NCBI GenBank assembly: GCA_958430865.1
Contig: CAUDNR010001191.1
Span: 2,312 to 22,954, forward strand
Source: Entrophospora sp. SA101
Lineage: Eukaryota > Glomeromycota > Glomeromycetes > Entrophosporales > Entrophosporaceae
Direction of reading: 5' to 3'
DNA: 20,643 bases
A model generated the notes under the pieces. The model worked only from the letters and a program-made list of their open reading frames with translations. It had not been told where the DNA came from and ran no database searches. Both the position numbers and the translations under genes were made by a program. Positions 10,310 to 19,663 of the stretch are shown in pieces (position 1 is the first letter of the stretch; every line of letters begins with the position of its first letter).

Positions 10310-11050
10310 GAAAATTTAAGTATTACGAACCGTTAATAAAGGCTGTAGATGATCCCTTCATGAAACCCATAAACATGCCTCTATATATTATAGGGTACGT
10401 TTGATCTAAATCATCGGTTTCGATTATTCGTTTCGAGTAAATGATTTCGCATCCTGAATATTCTCCATCCATTATGAAGTGAATGGATATATATATATAT
10501 ATAATATAATATTGTTTTGAATTTTTTCGCTATCTTTCTCAACTGTAAATACTTCTGTCTACGATACATTTCCACTGTTTATTTCCTTGAGATGCTTTAA
10601 ACAAATTTGGCATGTCCACATATCTTATCGTTCCTTGTACCAAATCTGCTTGAATCTTACATCTTGAGCGTTTTCATAATGATATTCAGTCTTATAACCA
10701 ATAAAATCAATCATTGACGTTATTTTTCTATTTTTCATAAACACAATTAATTCTTTTATTAAGTCTCCAACTTACCCGATATATTAATTAAAATGTTATC
10801 CAAATTATATACATATATTGATATATCATGAATGATGATATTGTGAATATTTTCAAGTGCTGGAAATTGAATCAATGTTAGTTGTGGATTTTGTAAATTA
10901 AAGCAAAGTTGATTAGATTTGCACGTTTAAGAGAGTTAATCCTTGCATTTTGATAGTTGCAGTTGGTGTAACAACGATTTCTATGGTTGTTGTCGCATTG
11001 TGATTTTTGTTTTTTGCCTACCCAAAATAATATTTTCACGTAAAACATGC
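10310..11050 (-). other. Less AT-rich stretch, possible gene relic, unidentified
   Basis: The minus strand shows several short open pieces. About 10928-10773 reads LTLIQFPALENIHN and continues to LDNILINIS, ending exactly at a GTAAGT splice-donor-like site. About 10730-10610 includes MIDFIGYKTEYHYENAQDVR and a WTCQICLKHL phrase broken by a stop. About 10472-10330 begins MDGEYSGCEIIYSKRIIETD. No complete gene model can be built and no family was recognised. A (TA)n tract sits at 10486-10504. Confidence 0.25.
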
Positions 11051-11848
11051 TGATCAAGACATTCCCTTTTACTTGATCATTTCTTTTTCCCTATTACTAT
11101 TAGCCGTAACGTGGAAACTTTTTATAACGGAAAAAATAACTCTGTTTTTCCAAGATGAATTACTTTTTTTTTTTTTCCAAATTTTCATCTTTAAAGAAAT
11201 TTATTAAATATAAATCCTCTGCACTCCATATAAATGGAATCGCATATATCAAATTAAGGAATAGAGGAGGTGTCTAAAATTGTAGTAAAGATATTATTTA
11301 TTAAAACGATCATTGGATCTCTTAAATAGCACAAAATTTTCCAAACAAAAACGAATATAAAAAATTCAAGTCAAATCGTAAATAACTCAAGATTATACAC
11401 AAAGTCCAAGGATAAAAGCGCCAACGGCCCCGTTAAAAGAGTATAAGCTTATTTCATTGAGACAATTAGAGTCATAGATTTAAAATAAAAATAAAGAAAA
11501 TCATCGGCAAGCAAACTTATCCATCAACCAACTTGTGTTATTTAGAAAAAAAGAGCGCATAGAGGTAGAACAACTAATATTGCATTCTAACTCATAAAAA
11601 AAAGCTATGGTCTCCTAACAATATATCAACGAAAGTAATTAAAAAAAAAAATGCCAGAAAAGCATAATTTTAGATGGAAGATAAAATAGTCACAAAAAAA
11701 TATCTTTAAAGATAGAAAATTCCCTTTTCTTTAATGGTTTTCGAATGATAAATTAATTATCACTTTATTAGTTTTAAACTAGGATTTCCAAAAGATAATT
11801 AACCAAATGGTCAGCATTCTGCATAGAGTGCTCCACGACTGTTTAGTT
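11051..11848. other. Intergenic DNA, nothing recognised
   Basis: AT-rich DNA with long A and T runs. No open frame, RNA gene or inverted repeat stood out on either strand. Confidence 0.4.
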
Positions 11849-11850
11849 TA

Positions 11851-12499
11851 TCCCTTAAACGAAATTCCGTGCTAATTAGCACGGAATTTGGAATTGCGAT
11901 CATAAATTACAAAAAATAGACATTTTCCTGGAGTACCACCACAACTTTTCTTATTTAGAAAATGATATTCAAAACCCCATACTTCTATTAAAAAAATTTA
12001 TTTGGGGTTACATATAACAGGTAAGGAAATAATATGTGTAAAATGTAAAAATACCCATTTTTTTGTTATGAAAATTTTCTTGCAGATCACGTTTTTTGAT
12101 AGTAAAAATTTGCGATATAGTTATATAAACCTATATCTCCTTCACTAAAATTATTTAGCTAGTATGCAAAGTCTACTAATGGAACTTGTTAATCAGATCA
12201 AATCACATGATTTATGTCAAAGAACCATAGGTCTAGTATCAATAATTAAAATTTTCCATATAATGAACTTTTCAAAAAAAATTTTTTAAAAAAAATACAA
12301 ATGTTTCTTTATTTATAAAAAATCTTAAATATAATTCCAGTATGTACGATTTTTTTAAAATAATTTTTTCAGAATATATGTTAATTGAAAATGCAAAAAT
12401 ATTCGGGGTTTGTTAGTAGTATTTTAATTTAAAGAGGGATTGAATTTACTCGGAAGATCTACACAAATTTGGACCAAAAATCCCTGTACGTTTAAGGGA
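11851..12499. mobile_element. Candidate 649-bp non-coding element with 11-bp TIRs and TA flanks
   Basis: The left end TCCCTTAAACG (11851-11861) is matched by CGTTTAAGGGA (12489-12499), with TA directly outside both ends. Counting the flanking TTA/TAA, the inverted match is 14 bases. TA duplication suggests Tc1/mariner-type insertion. Similarity does not continue inward beyond 11 bases, and no transposase remnant was read inside, so this is a moderate call. Confidence 0.45.
11862..11889. repeat. Perfect 28-bp palindrome
   Basis: The half-sites AAATTCCGTGCTAA and TTAGCACGGAATTT are exact reverse complements with no spacer. It begins one base after the TCCCTTAAACG terminal repeat. It could be a hairpin or cruciform site, or a fused pair of transposon ends. 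Confidence 0.95.
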
Positions 12500-12615
12500 T
12501 AATAACAACAATATAATAAATCATAACAACAATAATAATATCAATAATAATTATACTAGTAAAATAATAATAGAAGTAGCATATAATAATAATATCTATA
12601 TGATTGAAAAAAAAA

Positions 12616-13356
12616 CTATAAATTGTTAATAGAATCTTGGGAGATTTCCCCACCACCATCACCACCGTTATGTCTGCTATCATTTACACCACTTTTGAGA
12701 TCATCATTTTGTGATAAATTATCTCCACAACATTTGCAACGAATAAAGTTTGCGGCTATTGCTGCACCTATTGTCGCAGCAATTACACTGAAAATACCTC
12801 CAACCACTGCCCCAATTACAGTATTTCGAGTTGAGTTATCTTCAGTACCTCCACCAGAATTGGGTGTATTAGGTGTTGGTGTATTCATACCGGTTTGAGT
12901 AGCGCTTGTAGTATAAATTGAAAACGGATTCGAAGTCCTAAAGAAATTAGGACCCCTCATGTAAAGTTGATAAATACCATTTGGCACGGTAGGCACCACC
13001 AAATCCTGACTTTTTGTTGTAAGATTCACATCACGATTTATTGCTATTTTATTATATGGATGTTGTGCATTTTCAAGCCCTAACTCTATTTGTTGATCTT
13101 GTATGCCTGAAACCTCCCAAGTGACTGTTATGTTGGAACCGTGTAAACAGGATTTTGAGGTGCGTTAATTGTTGTATCTATTTTTTAAATATTAAACATT
13201 AAATATTATGGGTTAGTTTTGAATCATGTATATGGTTTAAATTTAGTCTACATATCTTGTAAATAAGTAATACATACCAAAAATTGCTGTAATAAAGGTC
13301 ATATAATAATAGCCAATGATGAGAATAAAGGTCAAGAGTTTTGTGATATCAATCAT
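12616..13356 (-). pseudogene. Kre9/Knh1-like single-pass membrane protein, frameshifted copy
   Basis: Paralog of the intact gene at 15940-16653. Exon 1 (13356-13278) encodes a hydrophobic signal peptide, LLTFILIIGYYYM. A 100-nt GT-AG intron follows, and exon 2 is 13177-12616. The two exons total 641 nt, one short of a whole frame. The intact paralog has ACTGGTTCAAAT (YTGSN) where this copy has ACGGTTCCAAC, missing one base at the 13140/13141 junction. Read as it stands, translation stops about nine bases further on. Beyond the gap the frame is open to the natural stop: SNITVTWEVSGIQDQQIELG, NPFSIYTTSATQ, a Pro/Asn/Thr linker, a Gly/Ala-rich membrane helix (VIGAVVGGIFSVIAATIGAA) and a polar tail starting RCKCC. 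A fresh pseudogene or a sequencing error are both possible. The domain type is inferred from its placement and the DPF/NPFSI ending. Confidence 0.78.
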
Positions 13357-13900
13357 ATTTATAAAATAAAATAATGATTATAAACTTTATAGTTAATAAT
13401 TGTCGAGTTATTTATTTTAACGATTTTTTTTGTATTTATTTATTTTATCAAAGAAAAAAAAGAAAATCGAAATTGAGACCATTTTATTCAAACTAAAATG
13501 GAAATTGTGTAACGAATATTTCATTGTATACTAAATATAGTATATTTTTTAATGAAATCACATCGGCTTCTGGCAAATAAAATTTTTTTTAAAAAGTTTT
13601 CGAAACAGTATAAACTAAATAAAGATATAAATTATTATAATGCAGAATGTTAAAATATGTAAAATATAAATAACCTTTTCACTGTTAAAAAATCAGAAAA
13701 GTCTTTTAAAAATCTGAGGAAATACTTTACTATTACTAAAAAGCAAAAAGAAAAAGGTATGTGTGTCAAAAAAGTCCAGATAAACCCAATTATATTTTTT
13801 CCCACCATTACTGCGTATAAAAAGAAGAATGATATAAATCAATTATTTAATTTCTAATACGGGGAATAATAATTATTGTTATTACTATATAGAAATCTGA
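13357..13900. other. Upstream region of the frameshifted surface-protein gene
   Basis: The first about 40 bases upstream of the start (TATAAAAT..., ...TGATTATAAA) resemble the same position upstream of the intact paralog, so the duplication included proximal promoter sequence. The rest is AT-rich with no gene. Confidence 0.45.
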
Positions 13901-13924
13901 AAACAATAGAATGATAGTATACAC

Positions 13925-14143
13925 GTAATTGTTATTACAAGAATATATCAGCTAGGATCTTTGATATTGAATTTTCTACCTGTTTTCTATAATAATTAAT
14001 TAATAAATAAAATATGATCTCGTAACAATTTTTTCTGATTGTACACCGCCAGGTCTAAAAATATGATTATATAATTGTTATTACAAGAATATATCATTAT
14101 TAATAATAAATAAATATTGTCACATAACAATTCTTTCTGATTT
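13925..14143. repeat. Imperfect tandem repeat of two short motifs
   Basis: Motif A begins TAATTGTTATTACAAGAATA and is 25 nt, exact at 13926-13950 and 14072-14096. Motif B, CGTAACAATTTTTTCTGATT followed by GTACACC, is at 14021-14047, with a diverged copy, ATAACAATTCTTTCTGATTT, at about 14123-14142. A third motif-B copy with GTACACCAC is at 19345-19372, so this is a dispersed family rather than only a local duplication. Confidence 0.8.
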
Positions 14144-14159
14144 CATTTAACCATAACAT

Positions 14160-14920
14160 TCGGGAAAAAAAATCATGTAAATACCCCTTAATTTAATTAT
14201 TGCATTCCTAAATATATATAAAAAATATCAATATAAAAATAGATACAAATTAAATATTTAAAAAAATCATGTTACCATTACTTGGGTTTATAAAACTGTT
14301 TTTTTATGGGTCTCTTTAAAACTAATTAACTAACACTAGATGAGAAACAAGTTTTGTAAAATATACTTGATGAATGTTTATCTAGTTGTATGATAAGCGG
14401 ATTTGATTATGATTCTTTTTTGAAAATGCCATATAAGTATTTAAAATTCAAAATGCAATATTTCTTTACCTATTTCCATATATTTTGTATCTCGCTAAGT
14501 ACTTGATTGAATTGAGTGATCTTAAATTCAAAAGAAAGCCTGAATTATTGTACATCGTATTCGAAACTTATTTATAGTTAATATGTAATAATATTGTTTA
14601 ATATCCATTTTAAATCACAATTCGTTGATGCATTTTAATAATATTATTAAATATCACTTTACATTTCTCTTATCTTTTTTTATCAATTTGTATATTATTG
14701 TTGCTTGTCCATATTATCTAATTATTTTAATCGTTATTATTTATGTAGAATAAAATGTAAAAGAAAAACTTTAAAATGTATAAATATTATAAATATATAA
14801 TTATTTACATTTATTTCTATTTGCAATTGGACGCGTCAAACACAAAGTTTACTATGATGCCAATTTTACTATTTTTACAACCTGTGGGAAATGTCACGCG
14901 ACTAGTTAATTAATAATAAT
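14160..14920. other. AT-rich intergenic DNA, no gene seen
   Basis: No coding frame, RNA gene or inverted repeat was recognised between the tandem paralogs in this part. Confidence 0.4.
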
Positions 14921-14941
14921 AATAATAGTGTCCATTTTTAT

Positions 14942-14999
14942 TTGCGAGTTTATCGGTTATTTAATAATAAAAAGGCCCGTTTTTTTTTGCGAGTTTATC
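14942..14999. repeat. Short direct repeat, 45-bp spacing
   Basis: TTGCGAGTTTATC occurs at 14942-14954 and 14987-14999. Both copies are followed by GGTTA or AGTTA and an AATAAT run, and both are preceded by a T-run, so a unit of about 45 bp appears duplicated. Confidence 0.75.
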
Positions 15000-15129
15000 A
15001 GTTAATAATATTACAGAACCATAAAAAAAAATCTTAATCTCTACAAATGTCCCTATATTAATATAAATGACATCATGGAAAAAATCCAGATTGCTTACTC
15101 ACTGGTTGCTGCTTTTATGAAATAAACTG

Positions 15130-15460
15130 AACATTTACGGAGTGATAAACATGATTACGGAGATATAATGAAAATATTCTGGTGTCATTTTTTACAGGGT
15201 AGTAAAGATTCTGTACACTTTGTATTTCCGTACACTATTATTATTACTATTACTATTGATTTTGATCCGTAGATTTCGTATTATAATTAGTATTAGTATT
15301 AGCATGTATGGAATACGGACTCGTATTTTTTAAAATTTGATTGTAATTGGTGGGGATCAGTATTAGTATGTACACTTTTCAATTCCGTACACTAACCTTT
15401 TTTGTTTCGTACAGAGCATAATTTAGTACGGAAGCGTAAATGTACAAAATACGGAACCTG
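15130..15460. repeat. Cluster of TACGGA / TCCGTA words
   Basis: At least eight short words built on TACGGA or its complement lie within 330 bp, including two TTACGGAG near 15135-15160, two TTCCGTACACTA (about 15226 and 15383), GTACGGAAG and ATACGGAAC. In AT-rich DNA this is far from random. They occur in both orientations, and a short ATTAGTATTAG microsatellite lies among them. No clear TIR pair was resolved. Confidence 0.5.
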
Positions 15461-15810
15461 CATAGACTCATCATCAAATAACATACATTTATGAGATTGT
15501 ATTTTTTATATAAACCACATTTTATTATTATAATTGTTGGTTTGATTAATATTAATTTCCGTTTAAATTTTTGACAAATATTTGTTAAATATTTAACCGG
15601 TTAAGGTTTTTTGATCGGTTCCAACCTTTATGAATTAATATGATTGATACGAAAAGCATTACAATAACAATAGTGTGGGTTTATGATAATCTATTTATTA
15701 AAAAAAGTCCGATAATTAATCGTTAAATATGACTAAAAAAATAATATACATATGGTGGTAGGTTGATATTTTTCCACCACTGCCCTATAAAAAATAATCC
15801 ACTATATGAA
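15461..15810. other. Intergenic DNA 3' of the intact surface-protein gene
   Basis: No gene was recognised. A 12-bp palindrome TTAACCGGTTAA sits at 15593-15604. Confidence 0.4.
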
Positions 15811-15925
15811 TTTTAATTCCAGAATACTCGTGAAAATTTCCACAAATTTGTAACAGTGGCAAAGTCTGTCTTTTCCCTGTAATATTTCTGTGATTTTTCC
15901 ATGAATATGATTTCTGGAATTTTAA
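15811..15925. mobile_element. Degenerate foldback element of about 115 bp
   Basis: TTAATTCCAGAA on the left (15813-15824) is mirrored by TTCTGGAATTTTAA on the right (15912-15925). Weaker inverted similarity (GTGAAAATTTCCACA against TGTGATTTTTCCATG) continues inward for about 45 bases to paired CTGTAA/TAACAG. It ends 15 bases from the stop codon of the Kre9-like gene, so it probably lies in its 3' UTR. Confidence 0.5.
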
Positions 15926-15939
15926 ATCAGATCAGGTTT

Positions 15940-16653
15940 TTACGGGGCTACCACATCATGTTGATCTCGTTCTCTGCGACATTTACAAACAATATATCTT
16001 GTGGTTATTGCTGCAGCTACTATACTTGTAATGCCTATAATCACTGACCCAATTATAGTATTTCGGATTGAGTTTTCTTCGGTATTTACATCAGATTTGG
16101 GTGTATTTGTAGTTGTGTGTGTGGATATGGATGTGGATGTGGTCGTAATTGTGGTTGTGGTTGTGGAAGTGGGTGTATTCGGACTGATTTGAGTAGAGCT
16201 TATAGTATAAATTGAAAACGGGTCCGAAGTTTTAAAGACATTAGAATAATTTCTCGCGTAAAGTTTATAAACTCCGGACGGCACGGTGGCCACCACCCAA
16301 TTTTGACATTGTTTTGTAAGATCCACGTCAGGGTTTATCACCGCCATTATTTTAGGTATCCGCTGCGCGATTGTAAGTCCTAACTCTATACGTTCATCCT
16401 GTATTCCTGAAAACCCCCAAGTGATTGTTATATTTGAACCAGTGTAAACTGGACTTTGAGGTACGTTAATTATTATATCTATTTTTTAAATAAGTTATTA
16501 GATATTGTTAGTTATGGAATGCGGGTAATCATGTAAATGGTCTAAATTTTAGTCTACATATTTTATAAACAAGTAAAACATACTAAATTCTGTCGCGATC
16601 AAGGTCATACAATAATAAGTGATGAAAATAAAGATGGTGATGATTTTCACCAT
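15940..16653 (-). CDS. Kre9/Knh1-like secreted single-pass membrane protein (2 exons, 202 aa)
   Basis: Exons 16653-16584 and 16478-15940 join across a 105-nt GT-AG intron (GTATGT...AATAG), 609 nt in phase. Residues 1-22 form a signal peptide (KIITIFIFITYYCMTLIA). The extracellular part (about 24-110) has VYTGSNITITW, a central ERIELGL strand, VATVPSGVYKLYARN and SDPFSIY. This resembles the small Ig-like fold named after yeast Kre9/Knh1 and common in Ser/Thr-rich fungal surface proteins. A Thr/Ser-rich stalk (about 115-147), likely O-glycosylated, leads to one membrane helix (about 165-183, IIGSVIIGITSIVAAAI). The short cytoplasmic tail begins VCKCRRER, so it is anchored by a helix and positive-inside charge rather than by GPI. 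Exact role unknown; cell-wall or surface function is inferred. The tandem, same-strand copy at 12616-13356 shares the intron position but is frameshifted. Confidence 0.82.
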
Positions 16654-17597
16654 CTTTATAAAATGTGTTAGTGATTATAAAGTTTATGCCAACAATTCTT
16701 TGGAGAGAATTTTTATATTTTAATTTGTTTTTTTTTTTTTTAATTAAGGATTATTTTAGAGTTTATATACACAATACCAATATTACCCCTTAGGTAAAAT
16801 GCAGTCTAAATTTGAACTGAATTCATAAATGGGCCTTTTCTTACAGTATACATACCATAGCAACTTTCTTATTTAGAAAATGATATTAAAAAATATCACA
16901 AATAATAATGTGCCCCCTTTTTAAAATCGTGTAACAGTTTCAAAGTAGGAGATGTGCCATATTCCGGACTTTACGGTGTAAATACGGAAATAGTAATAAT
17001 AGTAATAAAAGTATCATTGTCGACAATTTTTAATTTTAATATGTGCACGTTATCTAAAGACGACAATGACTGCGTCAGAGTCCGAAATTATAAAAATCAA
17101 AGAACATATCTTGTCAAATTCATTTTTAATAATGATAATAAAAAATGATAAAAATAACAAGTTTTTTATTTACCTATTTAATTCTCCTTATCATTCAATT
17201 AGAAGTTCTCTCTTGATTTCTATACTTTAGAATATGACCCATTATAAAGATATGATAAAGTTGGATTAAATTCACAAATTTTATTTTATTTTCGATGCAA
17301 TATATATAATAATTTTAAGGAATTTAATTGAATAAAATTTTAAAATCGTGTTTCCAAAAATATTATCGCGTGATTTTACGACAAATCAGAATGATTAAAA
17401 GTAAATTGGTCAATAAAAAAGATTGCCTGAAATTTTAAATTTACATACAAGCATATATAAAATACCTCAGCTTTGAATAACAAAAAAAGTAAATTGACAG
17501 AAATGAAGCCTAGGTATTTAGCTCTGATTCAACGGGTTTACTTTTTTCATTATCGTAAAATTTTGTAGAGTCATTGGTTTCCAAGGATCGTCAATTT
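16654..17597. other. Upstream region of the intact surface-protein gene
   Basis: No supported gene. The 64-codon frame at 16954-17148 (+) is unrecognised. The phrase TTTCTTATTTAGAAAATGAT followed by ATT at 16865-16887 repeats at 11947-11969 with similar surroundings. A long T-run lies at about 16729-16741. Confidence 0.4.
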
Positions 17598-18612
17598 TAG
17601 TGTTGTTCACTTTGGATGATGTGCACCATAGAGAATAATTAAATAAATTTACACAAACAAACAAACAAATAAAAAGTAAACCCCCGTTTTCTTTATTTAC
17701 TAAATAAAATTGTTTATTAGAATAGGTATTAGTATTAGTATTCTTAAATGTTAAACGTTTTTTGGTATTCCTATTCGTATCTCTAACTCCTTGTTCGAAT
17801 ATTCAAAATTTTGTGTAAATGTACATTCGGATATCGTAATACTTTTTTTACTTTATATATACTTTTATTCTTTTATTAATAATAAATTTCCTACTCTGCC
17901 AGGTTTTAATTTGTTACGCTTTGACGTAATACGGTTTCCGGAATCATTAAATAACCGTTCTGCAGGAACAGATATTTTCTAGCTAATTTTGCTAATAGGG
18001 GAAATTTTTTTCATTTCTTTTCACCCTATTAGTAGATCGACACCTTTTTTGATATTTCATTTTGTCGACATCATCATCAATTGTCCTTCTGATCCAACCG
18101 TTAGAATGATATTTGAGAAATAAAAGTAACTTTTTGTCTGGGAGTATATTGTGAGATTTTAATAAATAATTTATTAAATTGCTATTGTTTTCTAGATAAA
18201 CCATTCGGATGTTCTAAAGAAACAGGTACTCTTGCTTGGCAAACTCCTTCATCTCCTTTTCACAATAAAATGATCCCAAATATAGCTTTCTCCAAGTTTT
18301 CCATGTTTCATCAAAGTTTTATGTTTTTTATCAGATGATCTACATAATCTATCATTGATGACGAAAATTAGAATTTGTTTCTTCTTCATCATTAGTTAAA
18401 ATAATACCATCATTTATTGAAGATATTTTTATTGAGGAAATTTATCAATTTAATCATTACAAACGTTCCAAAGTATTACTATTACGGATATTCGAAAATA
18501 TTACGGATATAAATTAAAATAAAAATTATCCAAACACCATTCGAATATGCTAATACTAATTAATGTGAATATTCAAATAATTTCGATTTCTGATACTCGA
18601 ATAAGAACACTA
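17598..18612 (-). mobile_element. Internally deleted hAT element
   Basis: On the minus strand, a BED-finger start SYIWDHF (18287-18267) lies only about 400 bp from a C-terminal hAT dimerisation domain (about 18005-17883): FPLLAKLARKYL, then after a frame break VPAERLFNDSGNRITSKRNK, then LLLIKE and a stop. The usual ATSVPS segment is lost at the break. An intact hAT transposase needs about 1.5-2 kb between these two parts, so the catalytic core is deleted. Candidate ends are TAGTGTTGTT (17598) and, reverse-complemented from 18612, TAGTGTTCTT. Subterminal blocks also recur inverted: TTCGGATATCGTAATACT near 17826 against TTCGAATATCCGTAATAGTA near 18494. No convincing 8-bp target duplication was seen, so the exact ends are uncertain. 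Confidence 0.8.
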
Positions 18613-18692
18613 GCGGTTTTAGACCGGATATCGAAGAATAAAAGTATTTTCTAATTGTAACATGGCCCCTGAATATACTATTATTTTACCAT

Positions 18693-18769
18693 AACAAAAA
18701 AATGTGTATATTTCTAAGTTAAAACCATGATTTTTAAAAAAATCTAAATTTAGAAGGAAAAAATATAAT
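18693..18769. repeat. 77-bp direct repeat, copy 1
   Basis: Starts AACAAAAAAATGTGTATA and ends GGAAAAAATATAAT, and is identical over 77 bases to 20567-20643. This copy continues into further AT-rich DNA. Confidence 0.95.
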
Positions 18770-19340
18770 ATTTTATTATGCTATATAATAAAATTACAAG
18801 TTCGTGATTAATGTATATATATACACAGATTGATAAAAATCTACGTGAAACTATCCCTATTTTTTGTGTATATATATATTAATATATATATAGTTCTTTT
18901 ATTGTAATTTCCAAAAAAAGAATTACTCCCCAAAAAAACTTACCATAATAGTAAATGATAAAAATATATTAATAAATTTATGTCCAAATATTAGTATGCA
19001 GTATCCTCTATATAATAAAAAACATTATATATCATTATAATTTTCTTTTTTTATTAAGAAAGTATATCTTCAACTTCGATAGTCACAACTTTAAGACCAA
19101 TTCGGGATTATGGGCATAAAAACACAATATTAATATTTGAATAAATTCACTTATAATTAAAATTAATTATTTCACTTGGGAAAAGCAACAAAAGTTGTTT
19201 ATTTTGCTATTTATTTGTTTATTTGTTAAACTAAATAGATATTTTAATTTCTACTTTTTAAATAAATAATAATCATGACAATAAATTTTTAATAATATAC
19301 AAAGAAAAAATTTAATAATGATAATGATAATAGTAATAAT
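18770..19340. other. AT-rich intergenic DNA, no gene seen
   Basis: Contains self-complementary TA tracts flanked by GTGT/ACAC (about 18811-18895) that could fold into hairpins. No coding frame or RNA gene was recognised. It may be the continuation of the repeat family whose first 77 bases recur at the window end. Confidence 0.4.
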
Positions 19341-19344
19341 AGTC

Positions 19345-19372
19345 GCGTAACAATTTTTCTGATCGTACACCA
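19345..19372. repeat. Third copy of the CGTAACAATTTTT motif
   Basis: CGTAACAATTTTTCTGATCG followed by TACACCAC. It matches motif B at 14021-14047 with few differences. A diverged partner of the 13.94-kb sequence (CAATATCAACTAGAATG..., GATGTTGAATTTCTAT) follows at about 19478-19516. Confidence 0.7.
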
Positions 19373-19516
19373 CTTTATCGTTTACCGTAGATCCTTTTTT
19401 TTTTGGAAAAGAAAAAATTTAATTAATAAAATGTTATATACACATCTTTTATAATTTATTAACAGTAGTCTCATTACAGCAATATCAACTAGAATGTTTT
19501 GATGTTGAATTTCTAT

Positions 19517-19663
19517 CACTGGTAAAAAAAAAAAAAAAATTTAACAATAGTTAAACATTTGTTAAAGTGCACAATTTGATCAAAAGTTTGGCCTTTTTAT
19601 TGACTAAAATTATGCATCTTAACAAACGTTTACTGTGAATCAAATTTGATTTTTTTGCCAGTG
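19517..19663. mobile_element. 147-bp foldback MITE with central GGCC
   Basis: The two halves are inverted copies along nearly their whole length. The left starts CACTGGTAAAAAAA and contains AAACATTTGTTAAAGTGCA. The right, reverse-complemented, starts CACTGGCAAAAAAATC and contains AAACGTTTGTTAAGATGCA. Both reach GGCC at 19590-19593, the exact centre. It has no coding capacity. CACTGGCAAAAA-type ends are common among small DNA transposons. Flanking bases (TA and TAT) are ambiguous, so the superfamily is not assigned. Confidence 0.82.

Noticed and set aside
9950..10510. TA microsatellites as a replication origin or promoter
   Set aside because: Simple TA tracts are frequent throughout this AT-rich DNA and nothing else supports a function.
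12623..12898. Plus-strand frame rich in Pro and Ile
   Set aside because: Antisense to exon 2 of the frameshifted surface-protein gene.
16001..16192. Plus-strand Val-rich frame
   Set aside because: Antisense to the Thr-repeat stalk of the intact surface-protein gene.
17791..17982. Plus-strand 63-codon frame
   Set aside because: Antisense to the hAT dimerisation-domain relic.
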